Notes: a model not told the origin generated them from the sequence alone. A DNA stretch of 64,000 nucleotides from Archaeoglobus sp. UBA230 (GCA_002507545.1 DAVR01000003.1:96531-160530); one strand, 5' to 3'. Numbered from the stretch's first letter, positions 35,893 to 46,172 are shown. Made by a program: numbers and translations.

Positions 35893-36690
35893 ATGCCATT
35901 TGCAAGGGTTAAAGACCTGAACATGTATTATGAAGAATATGGCAGTGGATTTCCACTTGTCATGATAATGGGTCTTGACGGAAACACCTCTTGGTGGGAC
36001 CCTCTGCTTGTTCGCGGTCTTTCAGAACATTTCAGGGTGATAATCTTCGACAACCGGGGGGCGGGAAAGACTGGTGGTACGGAAGGGGATTACTCCATAA
36101 AAATGTTCGCTGATGACACGGTTGGACTCATGGATGCCCTCGGAATCGAAAAAGCACACATCTTCGGGCTTTCAATGGGAGGGATGATCGCTCAGGAAAT
36201 TGCGTTAAACTACCCCGAAAGGGTAGAAAAGCTCGTTCTTGCTGTCACACATCCCGGTGGTGCTGAAGCCATTCCTCCCAAGCCTGAAATAATGGACCTC
36301 ATTACACTGGACTGGAGAGAACACGCACCAGAGGAAATCGTAGGCCTATGGCTGAAAGCTCTGTTTACGCCAGAGTTTGTTGAAAAATATCCAATTGTAG
36401 CAGAGATAAGCAAAGAAAAGCTTATGGAGAACATGATTACCTACGAGAATCATCTGAAGCAGCTAAAGGCGATCGTCAATTTCAGCGCATATGAGAGACT
36501 GAAACACCTGAAAATCCCCACCCTCGTAATCGGCGCTGAGAGGGACATTCTTGTTCCACCTGAGAACAGTGTGAAAATTGCCAAGGCTATTCCAAATGCC
36601 AAGCTTGCTATAATAAAGGATGCTGGACATGGTGTTATTGTGGAGAAGAGAGAAGAGGTTTTAAAGCTGGTGCTGGAGTTCCTGAAATGA
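35893..36690 (+). CDS. alpha/beta hydrolase
   Basis: A 265-aa alpha/beta-fold hydrolase. The oxyanion region is VMIMGLDGNTSWWDPLL, the nucleophile elbow is GLSMGG, the acid lies in LVIGAERDILVPPENS, and the His in DAGHGVIVEKREE. Substrate unknown; esterase, lactonase or C-C hydrolase activities all occur in the group. Its stop overlaps the DUF362 gene by 4 bp. AATATTTAATAG lies about 27 bp upstream of the start. Confidence 0.9.
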   Translation: MPFARVKDLNMYYEEYGSGFPLVMIMGLDGNTSWWDPLLVRGLSEHFRVIIFDNRGAGKTGGTEGDYSIKMFADDTVGLMDALGIEKAHIFGLSMGGMIAQEIALNYPERVEKLVLAVTHPGGAEAIPPKPEIMDLITLDWREHAPEEIVGLWLKALFTPEFVEKYPIVAEISKEKLMENMITYENHLKQLKAIVNFSAYERLKHLKIPTLVIGAERDILVPPENSVKIAKAIPNAKLAIIKDAGHGVIVEKREEVLKLVLEFLK

Positions 36691-37508
36691 AAGTTGTTGT
36701 GGAAAGGGTCAAAAGCTACAAGGAGGTTGGAAAGTTCATTGAGAGAGCATTCGAGCTATTCAATCCCAAATTTAAGTATGTCAAACCCAATTTCCTCAAA
36801 CTTGACAGTCCGGAAAATGGCTGCATCACTCACCCAGAGTTGGTAAGGGCGATAGTAGAGGCGGCGAAAGAATACGGAATGGAGCCGATCATTGTTGAGG
36901 GTGGTTTTTATAAGGATTCTGCAGAGAAGTGTTTTGAAAGGTTTGGATTAAGAGAAATTGCCGAATGCGTAAATCTAAACGCCGATGAGTTTGTAGATGT
37001 AAATATAAGTGGAGAAGCTTTGAAAAGTGTGGAGGTTGCAAAAACTTCTCTGAAAGCAAGAGAATGCTACTTAACGGTGCCTAAGCTCAAAGTTCACCAT
37101 TTGGCGACGGTTACGCTGGGAATCAAGAACAACATGGGATTTCTGAAGAAGCCGGCAATCTACATGCACAGAAACATCCACCAGAAACTCATTGATCTTT
37201 TGAGCTTTTTCCAACCATCTCTTACCATAATAGATGGTATAATAGGAGGCACAAACTCCGAAATGCGCCCAAAACCCGTAAAGCATGAGGTGATGATTGC
37301 AAGTGATAATGTGGTGGCTGCGGACATCATAGGCGCGAGGCTTATGGGCTTTGATCCATCTGAAATCCAGCATTTAAGACTTGCAATGGAAAGATTCGAA
37401 ATTTCGGAGTCGGATGTAGAAGTAATATCCAATCCGGGTATAGAGAAGCTGGTAAAAGAGTACTCCCTTTCCCTCTCAAGCAGAATGCTCAGAAGACTTG
37501 GGATTTAG
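36687..37508 (+). CDS. DUF362 domain protein
   Basis: A 273-aa DUF362 protein: KYVKPNFLKLDSPENGCITH, GMEPIIVEGGFYKDSAE, CYLTVPKLKVHHLATVTLGI, KNNMGFL and LTIIDGIIGGTNSEM. It lacks the ferredoxin-like tail that many family members have. Function unknown. It overlaps the hydrolase gene by 4 bp, and the pair are probably co-translated. Confidence 0.87.
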   Translation: MKVVVERVKSYKEVGKFIERAFELFNPKFKYVKPNFLKLDSPENGCITHPELVRAIVEAAKEYGMEPIIVEGGFYKDSAEKCFERFGLREIAECVNLNADEFVDVNISGEALKSVEVAKTSLKARECYLTVPKLKVHHLATVTLGIKNNMGFLKKPAIYMHRNIHQKLIDLLSFFQPSLTIIDGIIGGTNSEMRPKPVKHEVMIASDNVVAADIIGARLMGFDPSEIQHLRLAMERFEISESDVEVISNPGIEKLVKEYSLSLSSRMLRRLGI

Positions 37509-38072
37509 CTAAAGCTCTAACTTCATCAAATACCACTGTCTCTGACCGAAGTTTTTCTCCGCAAAGCTGTTATCCAGCATTTTATCAATTTCAAATCCGA
37601 ATTTGGTAAGTAATCCTATCCCAGCGTCATTCTCAAGAGAAACATAGGATTTTAGCCTTCTAACCCCCTTATCCCTTGCATCCTCAATTATTTTGCTGAG
37701 AAGAAGTGAACCTGCACCGCGATTTCTTCTGAGGGGTGATACAGCAATAAAATTGATTACTCCTTCCTTCCTCTTGGGCTTCGGACAGAGATAGCTGATT
37801 AGCAGAGAGGCTTTAAACCCATTCACGAATCCAAGTTCTTTTCTGAGGAGCTTTGAGATAGGCATTTTTCTGACTGAGTATGAAGCAAAGCCCAAAACCC
37901 TTTCCTCCTCCACAACGAAGCAGTTTTCATTGTAATCTGAAAAAAACTTAAAAAACAACTCTCTTGCAAGCTCTATGTCCTTGAAAATAAAGTTCAACTC
38001 CCTCTCAAATGATAAAACCAGAATTCTAACCGCATCCCCTACATCACTTTCTTCAAGCTTTCTGACTCTCAT
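37509..38072 (-). CDS. GNAT N-acetyltransferase
   Basis: A 187-aa acetyltransferase of the GNAT fold: VINFIAVSPLRRNRGAGSLL carries the acetyl-CoA pyrophosphate-binding R-x-x-G-x-G pattern, and YVSLENDAGIGLLTKFGFEI is the usual C-terminal motif B. Acceptor unknown. It overlaps the upstream aminotransferase gene by 20 bp on the same strand. Confidence 0.87.
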   Translation of the reverse strand: MRVRKLEESDVGDAVRILVLSFERELNFIFKDIELARELFFKFFSDYNENCFVVEEERVLGFASYSVRKMPISKLLRKELGFVNGFKASLLISYLCPKPKRKEGVINFIAVSPLRRNRGAGSLLLSKIIEDARDKGVRRLKSYVSLENDAGIGLLTKFGFEIDKMLDNSFAEKNFGQRQWYLMKLEL

Positions 38073-39174
38073 AGCTCTTTATACTCTCAACAGCCTTCTT
38101 CAGGTTCTCAATCGAGTTGGCGTAGCTTATTCTCACATAGGTCTCATTGTAATTCCCAAACGGCAGTCCCGGAGTCACAGCAACCCCGTAATCAAGCAGT
38201 TTCTCGGCATAAGCCATGCAATCCTCCTTAACGTTTACGAACATGTAGAAGGCTCCTTCCGGCTTTACAACATCGTAAATTTTGCTTAGCTCCGAATAAA
38301 CGTAATCTCTCCTCTTTCTGAACTCAGAAACCATTCTGGAGACCACTTCATCGAAAATACCTTCTGTCAGAACCTCTGCAACGGCCTTCTGGGCGAATGC
38401 CGGGGCACAGACGCCGTTCACCTGATGAACCTTTAACATGGAGTCCAGCAGCCTTTCATCTGCTATCGTAAATCCAATCCTCCATCCGGTCATGGAGAGT
38501 GACTTGGAGAAACCATTTACACACACAACGTTTTCGTAACCAACAAGCGATGTGGGCTTTACATCGTAGTATATCTGATCATAAATTTCATCGCTGATTA
38601 CAATCGCACCGTTGTCTGCTGCAATTTCGACAATAGCCTTCGCATCCTTCCCACTCATTACCGCCCCGGTGGGATTGTTGGGATAGTTCAGGAATAAGAC
38701 ACTTACATCTCTTCCCATTACCTCGTTCACCCTGTCAGGGTCAGGAATGAAGGCTGTGTCATGCGTTCTGACCTGCTCAATTTTTGCTCCACACATTTTG
38801 GCATAGGTGAAGTAGCTGAGGAAGTTTGGGGTAGGGACTACAACTCTACTCCCTTCTTCAATGAAGGCAAGGGATGCATTAATCAGAGCTTCGCTGCCAC
38901 CTGCAGTAACCATCACATTCGATAAATGCGCCCCGTACCTCTCCGCTATGGCCTCCCTCAGCTCCTCAAGGCCAAAGTTTGATGTGTAATGTGTGTATCC
39001 CTCATTCATAGCTCTGCAGGCTTTCTCAACAACCTCCTTTGGAGTGTCAAAATCCGGCTCACCAATGGTAAGGCTTACGATCTCTTTGCCCTCCTTTTTT
39101 GCCTTCTCAACGATCTCAAACATCCTGCGTATCATTGAGGTCGAAATCTGGGAAAGTCTTCCTGCTTCTCTCAT
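38053..39174 (-). CDS. class I/II pyridoxal-phosphate aminotransferase
   Basis: A 373-aa fold-type I aminotransferase of the aspartate/aromatic group. SLTIGEPDFDTPKEVVEKAC opens the domain, LNYPNNPTGAVMSG carries the substrate Asn, SDEIYDQIYYD the PLP Asp/Tyr, VNGFSKSLSMTGWRIGF the Schiff-base Lys, and VRISYANS the carboxylate Arg. The amino acid is not determined by sequence. TATA-like sequences lie upstream (39187-39211). Confidence 0.92.
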   Translation of the reverse strand: MREAGRLSQISTSMIRRMFEIVEKAKKEGKEIVSLTIGEPDFDTPKEVVEKACRAMNEGYTHYTSNFGLEELREAIAERYGAHLSNVMVTAGGSEALINASLAFIEEGSRVVVPTPNFLSYFTYAKMCGAKIEQVRTHDTAFIPDPDRVNEVMGRDVSVLFLNYPNNPTGAVMSGKDAKAIVEIAADNGAIVISDEIYDQIYYDVKPTSLVGYENVVCVNGFSKSLSMTGWRIGFTIADERLLDSMLKVHQVNGVCAPAFAQKAVAEVLTEGIFDEVVSRMVSEFRKRRDYVYSELSKIYDVVKPEGAFYMFVNVKEDCMAYAEKLLDYGVAVTPGLPFGNYNETYVRISYANSIENLKKAVESIKSYESQKA

Positions 39175-39237
39175 TGTGCTGGGTTTAATATCGAGCCTTA
39201 AAATTTTTCCCCCTACACCTTTACCATTTTGGTAAAA

Positions 39238-39247
39238 AACTTTAAGC
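39238..39247 (+). promoter_or_regulatory. TATA-like box for the box C/D sRNA
   Basis: AACTTTAAGC lies about 22-25 bp before the predicted sRNA 5' end at 39264. Confidence 0.4.
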
Positions 39248-39263
39248 GAGTTAAGGGGAAAGG

Positions 39264-39328
39264 GACTGATGATGAATCTGGCAGAAGCTGAGCTTTGCGA
39301 TGATGATGGCTGTACTCTCTGACTACAG
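39264..39328 (+). ncRNA. box C/D guide sRNA for 2'-O-methylation
   Basis: All four boxes occur with archaeal spacing: box C ATGATGA (39269-39275), 12-nt guide ATCTGGCAGAAG, box D' CTGA (39288-39291), 8-nt spacer, box C' ATGATGA (39300-39306), 12-nt guide TGGCTGTACTCT, box D CTGA (39319-39322). Both 12-nt guide lengths match the fixed archaeal architecture. By the N+5 rule the predicted targets are the fifth base (U) in CUUCUGCCAGAU and in AGAGUACAGCCA; I cannot check which RNA holds them. It lies in the gap after the aminotransferase promoter and its end touches the sufB-like gene end. Confidence 0.8.
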
Positions 39329-40420
39329 CAAATCTTTTTCTGCCATCTTCAAGGTTCTGTCTATCGCCTCCTTCAGCGCATCGGGCAACCCCTTTATCTC
39401 TATCTCCATGAATCCTCTAACGATGGCTGAAGTCGCCTCATCCCTGCTCAAACCCCTCGACATTAAATAGAATATCTCCTCCTCCGCTATTTTGCCAATA
39501 GCTGCCTCATGGCTGAGTTCAACGTTGGGATACTTGGCCTCAAGCTCAGGAATTGCGTGTATCAGCCCATTCTCGGAAAGCATCAAACCCTTGCACTCCA
39601 AGTGCCCCTTGACTTCCGGAGCCTCACCGATGATGTGTCCTCTCGCGATAACCTTTCCCCCCTTGCTAATCGTTCTCGAAACAATTTCTGCACTGCTGTT
39701 CTCTCCTCTCAGTACTGCTCTCGCTCCAGAATCAACCACGCTATCTTCGAGGGCAACGATTATGCTGTTGAACACAACAGTTCCATCCTTTTCAACATAA
39801 GCAGTGGGATAGGTTTGAACGAGCTTTACAGGGTTCAGCAGAATGTAGTTGCTGATGAAACTCCCTCCCTCGTCTATGTGAATTGCCGTTCTTGGTCTTA
39901 CCTCAACAGTGGGTTCCCAGCTGTGGATCATCGTGAAAGATAGCTTTGCATTCTTCTTCACGTAAAACTCTGATAGCCCGATATGCATACCTGCAACACC
40001 GGGATGGGACGTGCAGCCTGAGATTATGTTTAGCTCCGAGTTTTCTTCGGCTATGACGATGTTGTGAACCCTCTGCTTCCCCGCCTTTTTCAGATACAGA
40101 CATGCCTCAACAGGAATTTCAACCTTCGCATCTGGCAGCGCTCTTATGAAATAACCATTGACATCAGCGGTGTCAGCTTCCCTTGTGTATTCGTCCTGAT
40201 CCCTCCTCAAAATTTTCCAGAAGTAATCTTTAACCCACTCATACTTTTTCATCGCCTCTTGTATGCTCATCACTTCAACCCCTTCAAAGAAGGACGCGAA
40301 GGTTTTAGCTTCCTGATCCTCCTGTAAATACGTCCCCGATCTCTTGGATTCGTCAAGCTCTATTCCCACCTCTCTCAGCCTTTCTTTATCTACTCCAAGT
40401 TCTCCATATTCCTCAGACAT
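39323..40420 (-). CDS. SufB/SufD-family Fe-S scaffold protein
   Basis: About 365 aa. The beta-helix core pattern is clear: KQRVHNIVIAEENSELNIIS, EVRPRTAIHIDEGGSFISNY and SHEAAIGKIAEEEIFYLMSR. It is one chain only; with SufC it forms the minimal archaeal SufBC complex that builds Fe-S clusters. The ATG at 40420 (MSEEYGEL) is chosen; a further start at 40432 is possible. Either way it overlaps sufC (31-43 bp). Confidence 0.9.
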   Translation of the reverse strand: MSEEYGELGVDKERLREVGIELDESKRSGTYLQEDQEAKTFASFFEGVEVMSIQEAMKKYEWVKDYFWKILRRDQDEYTREADTADVNGYFIRALPDAKVEIPVEACLYLKKAGKQRVHNIVIAEENSELNIISGCTSHPGVAGMHIGLSEFYVKKNAKLSFTMIHSWEPTVEVRPRTAIHIDEGGSFISNYILLNPVKLVQTYPTAYVEKDGTVVFNSIIVALEDSVVDSGARAVLRGENSSAEIVSRTISKGGKVIARGHIIGEAPEVKGHLECKGLMLSENGLIHAIPELEAKYPNVELSHEAAIGKIAEEEIFYLMSRGLSRDEATSAIVRGFMEIEIKGLPDALKEAIDRTLKMAEKDLL

Positions 40421-41154
40421 TTCGCCATACACCCCTCATACCCTTCACTCCTTATCTGATTCAGAATGTCCTCCGGCTCACCGATGCAGGCAATCCTGCC
40501 ATTATAGAGTATCGCAGCATAGTCTGCATCCACGTAATCGAGAATGTGTCCCTGGTGGGTGATGATTATTCCGGATTTCTCCCTACTCTCCGCATCCTTA
40601 TCCCTCTCAAGAAGCTCGTTGATTGCCTCACCGATTAGTGCAACATTTTCCAGATCAACCCCACTATCTGGCTCGTCAAGCAAAATTAAATCTGGATTCA
40701 TCAACATGAGCTGCAGCAGTTCTGACCTCTTGACTTCTCCACCCGAAAAACCGACATTTATCTCCCTATAAAGGTGATCGGTCATTTTCATCTTCTCAGC
40801 CAGTTCCAGTATTGTCTCTTCGGAATGACCTCCGACTTTCGCACAGTATCTCAGCACATCTATGAGCTTGACACCGTTGATTTTTGGTGGGTTCTGGAAT
40901 GCTATTCCGATTCCGAGCTTTGCCCTTTCATTCGTTGGAAGGTTCGTCACATCTATCTTCTTGAACATTATTCTGCCGCTCACAACCCTGTAGGCAGGAT
41001 TCCCAATGATTGCATTCAGTAAAGTTGACTTACCTGAACCGTTGGGACCGAAGAGTACAAAGGTTTCTCCGGGCTTGATAAAGAGATTAACGTTTTTCAG
41101 TATTTTCTTTTCACCAACTTCAACACCGAGATTTACAACTCTAAGTATGCCCAT
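40390..41154 (-). CDS. sufC: SufC, Fe-S cluster assembly ATPase
   Basis: A 254-aa ABC-type ATPase of the SUF pathway. Walker A GPNGSGKST, the SufC-type signature VGFSGGEVKRSELLQL, Walker B LILLDEPDSGVD (with the family-specific extension) and IITHQGHILDYVDAD are present. It binds SufB-type scaffolds rather than a membrane permease. First gene of the two-gene operon. No cysteine desulfurase lies nearby; anaerobic archaea often use sulfide directly. Confidence 0.95.
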   Translation of the reverse strand: MGILRVVNLGVEVGEKKILKNVNLFIKPGETFVLFGPNGSGKSTLLNAIIGNPAYRVVSGRIMFKKIDVTNLPTNERAKLGIGIAFQNPPKINGVKLIDVLRYCAKVGGHSEETILELAEKMKMTDHLYREINVGFSGGEVKRSELLQLMLMNPDLILLDEPDSGVDLENVALIGEAINELLERDKDAESREKSGIIITHQGHILDYVDADYAAILYNGRIACIGEPEDILNQIRSEGYEGCMAKCLRNMENLE

Positions 41155-41197
41155 GTTTCAAGTTTTGACCGTGCCTTAATTAATGTTTTTCAGTTTT

Positions 41198-41662
41198 TCA
41201 CAGCTCAATCAGATTTATGCCCCCATCTTCAACAATGGCGAATGTTCTTTTTCCCGTGAGATATCCGCAAACCTCGCCCGGATTCAGAATGGTTGCCTTT
41301 TCTCTGATGATCTTGGGATCATGGGTGTGCCCAGTAATGATCAAAGCCCCAGTCTTTTTCAGAATCTCCAAGATTCTTCTGTCAGTGCCGTGATAAACAA
41401 TTCCATGGGAAAAATCCACTATATCCCCAATCTCCCAGTCGTTCTTTTCTGCAATTTGCGTCAAAATCTTCCTTTCCCCGTCATTGTTTCCAAAGGCTAT
41501 ATACATCTTCAATCCAAGAGATTCGAATTCTTTAAGCGTAAATGGAGATATCACATCGCCAGCATGGACAATGAAATCCAGCTTTTCCCTGCGTAGAGTT
41601 TCAACAAGCTCCCTCACAGCCACTAAGTTGTCATGGGTGTCGCTTATTGCGGCAAATCTCAT
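41198..41662 (-). CDS. YfcE/MJ0936-type metallophosphoesterase
   Basis: A 154-aa calcineurin-fold phosphodiesterase: MRFAAISDTHDN (DxH), FIVHAGDVISP (GD), AFGNNDGERK (GNND), ITGHTHDP (GH.H). All metal ligands are present; the natural substrate is unknown (2',3'-cAMP or phosphodiesters in homologues). I moved the start to the ATG at 41662, which begins at the family N-terminus with CTATTTTTAACTT about 25 bp upstream; the longer frame reaches into the radical SAM gene end. Confidence 0.9.
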   Translation of the reverse strand: MRFAAISDTHDNLVAVRELVETLRREKLDFIVHAGDVISPFTLKEFESLGLKMYIAFGNNDGERKILTQIAEKNDWEIGDIVDFSHGIVYHGTDRRILEILKKTGALIITGHTHDPKIIREKATILNPGEVCGYLTGKRTFAIVEDGGINLIEL

Positions 41663-41696
41663 ATCATCCCAAGCGCAATAAGTTAAAAATAGCTTA

Positions 41697-42542
41697 CTAA
41701 AATCTGAACCTCCATTCCCTCTGCATGATGGGAACACTACCGAAAGCGTCCCTTTTCACGAGCATCAAGTCCCCTATATCATATTTCTCAAGAAAGCTTC
41801 GAATGTTTAGTAGTAAACATCCGGGAATTCTCACCTCTGTTATCTTCAATAACCTGTATGCGGCTTCAAGAAACTCTCCGATGCTCTCTACCCTCTCAAT
41901 CTCAATCATCTCCAGAAGCCTTCTGTTCTCCCTGTACACTGACAACGGCTGGAGAAAAAGCTCGTCAGCAATGGAAGCGATCTTGGCTATGTTTTCAAGC
42001 TCTCCATCGTTCACACCCGGCATGAAAACTGTCCTGACAACAGTATAGGTTTGCTCAGCCATCTGCTTGATATTACCGACGACTCTTTCAAAGAAGTCTG
42101 CACCCGTAATCTCCTTATATTTTTCCCTGCTCCCGGCATCGAGGCTTATCATCACAATATCCGCTTCACCACCAAGTTTTGATGGGTCAAGCAAGGTTCC
42201 ATTGGTCTGTATGTCTATCCTCACCTCACCAAACCTTTCGCGCAGCTTCCTTATCAGCTCAACAACCTTCTCCGTTCCGACGACGAAAGGCTCTCCATAC
42301 TGTGAAATTGTTATCGCCTTTGGCTCAAGCGTGCCGTAGTAGCCGGGTTTTGGGGCTGAGCCTTTCACCTCTGCAACCTTGGAGTAGCAGAAGATACAGT
42401 TGAGGTTGCAGGCTGGGGTGATTTCATAGCTCGGATGATGGACTGGGTTCTCAACGCTCTCATCTATGCCCTCGCAGTAAATGCAGTGCTTGGGATACTT
42501 CATTTTCTTCAGCATAGCATTGATTTCGGCAACGTTGATCAT
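41697..42542 (-). CDS. radical SAM protein
   Basis: A 281-aa radical SAM enzyme with the cluster motif CNLNCIFC (CxxxCxxC) near residue 46, followed by a SAM-binding ISQYGEP stretch and [14 protein letters not shown]. An additional Cys pair before the motif ([15 protein letters not shown]) may bind a second metal. Reaction unknown; the group includes enzymes acting on peptides or metabolites. It overlaps cofD by 4 bp, so a role near F420 biology is possible but unproven. Confidence 0.88.
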   Translation of the reverse strand: MINVAEINAMLKKMKYPKHCIYCEGIDESVENPVHHPSYEITPACNLNCIFCYSKVAEVKGSAPKPGYYGTLEPKAITISQYGEPFVVGTEKVVELIRKLRERFGEVRIDIQTNGTLLDPSKLGGEADIVMISLDAGSREKYKEITGADFFERVVGNIKQMAEQTYTVVRTVFMPGVNDGELENIAKIASIADELFLQPLSVYRENRRLLEMIEIERVESIGEFLEAAYRLLKITEVRIPGCLLLNIRSFLEKYDIGDLMLVKRDAFGSVPIMQREWRFRF

Positions 42543-43432
42543 AAGCGATCGAACAGTTTTACAATAAATTCTGCAAGCCTTACAGCATCTTCCTTGCTTC
42601 TCATCATCGTGTTGGTAGAGACAATGTTCTCCGACTCGAATCTGGAGTCGAATGTATCAACCACGAGCATATCCAGAAAGCTGCTGTAAACATCGAAAAC
42701 GCCTTTTGGTGAGACTTCAAATCCTTTCGCCCTCATCAGCTTGCCTGCAGGCCCACTAAAGGGTCTGTTTCCAACAATCGGTGAAACTGCTATCACCTTC
42801 TTATCCTTCAGTCTCTCTGAAAAATCCTCAACACTGAGAATTGGCATTATGCTCGTTATCGGGTTGCTTGGACCTATAAGCACTTCTTCCTCCCTCTCCA
42901 ATTCCCCTCTAACAATCTCAGGTATTTTAGCCCTCTCGATATTCTCAAATCTGACATCCAGCACTTCTGGTTCTCCCCTTCTACTCACCCAAAACTCCTG
43001 AAAGTGCATCTCTCCTTCATCCGTAACGACCACTGTAGAAACTTCCTCCTCGCACATGGGATAAATTCTGGTCTCAACCCCATAAGCCCTTGCAACGATC
43101 TGCGTTGCCTCACAAAGACTTTTTCCGCTCCTTAAAGCCTCACTCCTGAGTATATGCGTCGCTCTATCCATGTCCCCAATCCTCATCCCCTCATCGAATC
43201 CAAGCTCCTTCAGCCTTTCATGGGTTGTGAAAGTGTCATTCCTAACTCCCCACCACTTGTCGTCGTCAATAATCTCTGCAAGGGCGTAAATCACGGAATC
43301 TATGTCAGGACAGATTTTGTTTCCAGAAACCCACACGTCCTCAGCAGTGTTCACAACAACCCAAAAACTGCAAACCTCCTTTAACCCCTGCAAAAGCTTT
43401 GGTGTCCCCGTTCCGCCTGAAAGAACGAGCAC
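42539..43432 (-). CDS. cofD: 2-phospho-L-lactate transferase (F420 biosynthesis)
   Basis: A 297-aa Cof[20 protein letters not shown] at the N-terminus, [20 protein letters not shown] with Asp residues for metal and substrate, [18 protein letters not shown], and [15 protein letters not shown]. It joins a phosphorylated three-carbon unit to Fo, giving F420-0. F420 is the hydride carrier of methanogens and Archaeoglobus. The GTG start overlaps the glyS stop by 1 bp (TAGTG). Confidence 0.95.
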   Translation of the reverse strand: MLVLSGGTGTPKLLQGLKEVCSFWVVVNTAEDVWVSGNKICPDIDSVIYALAEIIDDDKWWGVRNDTFTTHERLKELGFDEGMRIGDMDRATHILRSEALRSGKSLCEATQIVARAYGVETRIYPMCEEEVSTVVVTDEGEMHFQEFWVSRRGEPEVLDVRFENIERAKIPEIVRGELEREEEVLIGPSNPITSIMPILSVEDFSERLKDKKVIAVSPIVGNRPFSGPAGKLMRAKGFEVSPKGVFDVYSSFLDMLVVDTFDSRFESENIVSTNTMMRSKEDAVRLAEFIVKLFDRL

Positions 43433-45129
43433 TACCTGAACACCTCACCGAATTCGGTGATGTCCCTCTCACTTTTCAGCAGTTCCTTTAGAATAGCCAG
43501 TAAATCCCCTATTTTAACCCTGACCTGTCTCGTGGTGTCCCTATCCCTGATGGTCACTGTTTCATCTTCGAAGGTCTGATGGTCAACAGTGATACAGAAG
43601 GGTGTCCCTATCTCATCAAACCTCCTGTATCTCCTGCCTATACTCCCCGAATCGTCGTATTCAGTGATAATACCTTCAGTTCGCAGAAGTGACACTATCT
43701 CCTGAGCCTTTGACTCAAAGGGCTCTCTTGAGAGCAGTGGTAAGACTGCTACCTCAATCGGACTCACACTTCTCTTTAATCTCAGAACCCTCCTCTCTTC
43801 TCCATCAACCACATCCCTATCGAAAGCATGCTCCAAAACCGCATAGCTTATCCTGTCAAGTCCAAAGGATGGTTCGATTACGTGAGGCACTATTTTTTCA
43901 CCAGCAACCTCCTCCTCAACCTCTTCAACATCAAAAAACTCCCTGTTAAGCTTTATCCTTTCACCATCAATCACAATCTCGATCTCATCAGCCTGCTCCC
44001 CATCGAAGTCTGATATGGCCTCAGCGACTTTTTTCGCCTTTTCCTTGAATGTAGGACCGATTTTATTCATTTTTGGCACAAGTTTTTTTCTCTTAACTTT
44101 CACGGGCTGGGCATAGGGGACGAAAATTGTCAAGTCCTCGCCGCTGTAAGCTGAGTGCCTTCTCAAATCATAATCAGTTCTGTCGGCAATCCCAACAACT
44201 TCGATCCAGCCATAGCTCGTCTCAACCTCAGCATCCCAACAATCCGTGGCGTAGTGCGCTCTCTCATCATCCTTGTGCTGCCTGAACCTGAGCTTATCAT
44301 CCTTAATCCCGATTTCAAGCAGGAATCGCCTCGTCTTGCCAATGAAATATCCTAAAATCTGATTCGCAATAATGCCCTTTTCCACAGCCTCCGACAGTGT
44401 TATCTCGTGCTCGGTATCGAACTTATCAACCAGCTTAACTCTGTCTCCTGCTACCGTAGGAAACTCAGGGTGTGTTTTCTCTGCTGGATGAACAAAGTAT
44501 TCAAGCTCAGCTTGATTGAACTCCCTCAACCTTACAACACCTTGTCTCGGACTTATCTCATTCCTGTAAGCTCTCCCAATCTGAGCCACACCGAAAGGAA
44601 GCTTTTCTCTGAAATAGCCTGCCAGTCTTTTGAAGTCCACAAACATACCCTGTGCCGTCTCAGGGCGAAGATAGCCATTTTTCCCCTTTCCCGGGCCTAT
44701 TTTTGTGGAAAACATCAGGTTCATCGGGGCAGGTTCCTTAAACCTCCCACCACACTCACATTTGAGGTCGTAGACTTCCATAACCTCTTTTACAGCCTCC
44801 ACCGTTTCGTCAACCTCTATTCCAAGCTTCTCCTTAACATAGTGGTCGGCTCTGTAAACCCTACCACAATCCTCACACTCGATGGCGACATCTGTGAAGG
44901 AAGTTGCGTGGCCTGATGCTATGAAAACTTCCTCGATACCTATGGTGGGCGTGTCTATCTCTGCTGCTCTTTCATTGATTACAAAATACTTCCTCCATAT
45001 GTTCTCAATCTTTCTTCTGAGGTTATTTCCGAGAGGAGCATAATCAATGAAACCAGCCATACCACCATAAATCTCAAATGACTGCCAGAGGAATCCGCGT
45101 CTTACCAGCATCTCCATGATGTCGCTCAT
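43432..45129 (-). CDS. glyS: glycyl-tRNA synthetase (dimeric, archaeal/eukaryal type)
   Basis: A 565-aa class II synthetase: [20 protein letters not shown] at the N-terminus, motif 2 in [17 protein letters not shown], a long insert with [17 protein letters not shown] and CECGG (zinc-type Cys pairs), motif 3 with PSFGLDRI, and a C-terminal anticodon-binding domain ([19 protein letters not shown]). First gene of a row with cofD and the radical SAM gene. Confidence 0.96.
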   Translation of the reverse strand: MSDIMEMLVRRGFLWQSFEIYGGMAGFIDYAPLGNNLRRKIENIWRKYFVINERAAEIDTPTIGIEEVFIASGHATSFTDVAIECEDCGRVYRADHYVKEKLGIEVDETVEAVKEVMEVYDLKCECGGRFKEPAPMNLMFSTKIGPGKGKNGYLRPETAQGMFVDFKRLAGYFREKLPFGVAQIGRAYRNEISPRQGVVRLREFNQAELEYFVHPAEKTHPEFPTVAGDRVKLVDKFDTEHEITLSEAVEKGIIANQILGYFIGKTRRFLLEIGIKDDKLRFRQHKDDERAHYATDCWDAEVETSYGWIEVVGIADRTDYDLRRHSAYSGEDLTIFVPYAQPVKVKRKKLVPKMNKIGPTFKEKAKKVAEAISDFDGEQADEIEIVIDGERIKLNREFFDVEEVEEEVAGEKIVPHVIEPSFGLDRISYAVLEHAFDRDVVDGEERRVLRLKRSVSPIEVAVLPLLSREPFESKAQEIVSLLRTEGIITEYDDSGSIGRRYRRFDEIGTPFCITVDHQTFEDETVTIRDRDTTRQVRVKIGDLLAILKELLKSERDITEFGEVFR

Positions 45130-45170
45130 GTGGAGGTTTTACTGAATGCAACTTAAAAGGTTATCTTCTT

Positions 45171-45647
45171 ATGCCATGCAACAGACAGCAAACTATGGAT
45201 AAGGAGAAAATCATAAAGGCGTGGGTGGACAGAATTCTTGCCGGATATCCTGTAAAGCCCGTTTTTGAGGTTGTTGACTATGTTGAGGATGCAGCGAGGA
45301 AGATATTTAATGGAATCCTGACATTGCACACGAGTGGAGAGCTAAATGCTGATGTTGATGATGCAATTGATGATTTGATGAGATTTTTGGCGACTGATAG
45401 AAATCTGAGTCCAGGAGAGAGTATCAAGTTGATCTCTGAGTTGAGAGATATGATGGCCGATGGGATTGGTTTGAGAGGTGAAGACAGGTTAAAATTCAAC
45501 CTGAGAGTTGAGGAACTCATGTTCAGAGCCTTTAACGCCTACATGGCATGCAGAGAAAAGATTTTTGAGCTTAGGTTGAAGGAAAAGGATAGAGATATAG
45601 AAATTATGAGAAAAATAATCGAATACTCGGACAAGGCTAAGTTTTAA
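45171..45647 (+). CDS. RsbRD N-terminal-like small protein
   Basis: About 150-158 aa, all-helical and soluble ([60 protein letters not shown]). The pattern resembles the N-terminal helical domain of RsbT co-antagonist-like proteins; it has no other domain. Role unknown. The ATG at 45171 or 45195 ([10 protein letters not shown]) may be the start; CTTAAAAGG lies 20-40 bp ahead. It converges on the SUI1 gene with an 11-bp overlap. Confidence 0.6.
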   Translation: MPCNRQQTMDKEKIIKAWVDRILAGYPVKPVFEVVDYVEDAARKIFNGILTLHTSGELNADVDDAIDDLMRFLATDRNLSPGESIKLISELRDMMADGIGLRGEDRLKFNLRVEELMFRAFNAYMACREKIFELRLKEKDRDIEIMRKIIEYSDKAKF

Positions 45648-45942
45648 TCCTATCCGGATTGAATCCCTTTTTTATCAGCAGTTCCTTCACTCTGTTCACA
45701 TGATTACCCTGCAGTTCTATTGCCCCATTCTTAACAGTTCCACCGCACGCGAGCTTTGATTTCAGATACTTCGCAAGTTCTTCAAGATTTATCTCTCCGC
45801 TGTCTATGCCTTCGATAATGGTAACCTCTTTGCCGTAACGCCTTTTACCGACCTTTATCAGAATAAACTGCTGCTCCTTCGCCACTTCCTCGCAAACACA
45901 CAAATCTTTCGGTAGTCCGCAAACCGGACAGATTTCCGACAT
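45637..45942 (-). CDS. translation initiation factor aIF1 (SUI1 family)
   Basis: A 101-aa aIF1 that helps select start codons on the 30S subunit. An N-terminal zinc-type motif ([13 protein letters not shown]) precedes the SUI1 fold: [20 protein letters not shown], then [20 protein letters not shown] (the family GGT motif). Length normal. Confidence 0.95.
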   Translation of the reverse strand: MSEICPVCGLPKDLCVCEEVAKEQQFILIKVGKRRYGKEVTIIEGIDSGEINLEELAKYLKSKLACGGTVKNGAIELQGNHVNRVKELLIKKGFNPDRIKT

Positions 45943-46172
45943 CTTCTTGCAATACCTCCTTTTTAAGAAGTGAATCAGAGCTAAATTTTAAATTTTCGGT
46001 CACCTGACGTTGAACACCTGTAAGTGGATTTCACTTAACTTAAATTGAACAAGAACTGTTTTCTTTCGTAGTTCCTCTCTGAGTTATTTCCCGCATATTC
46101 TACGATACTTAGAGGGTTTCAGCTCTGACTCAATGCAGACAAATCTTAAATAATTTCAGGTTTATATAAATT

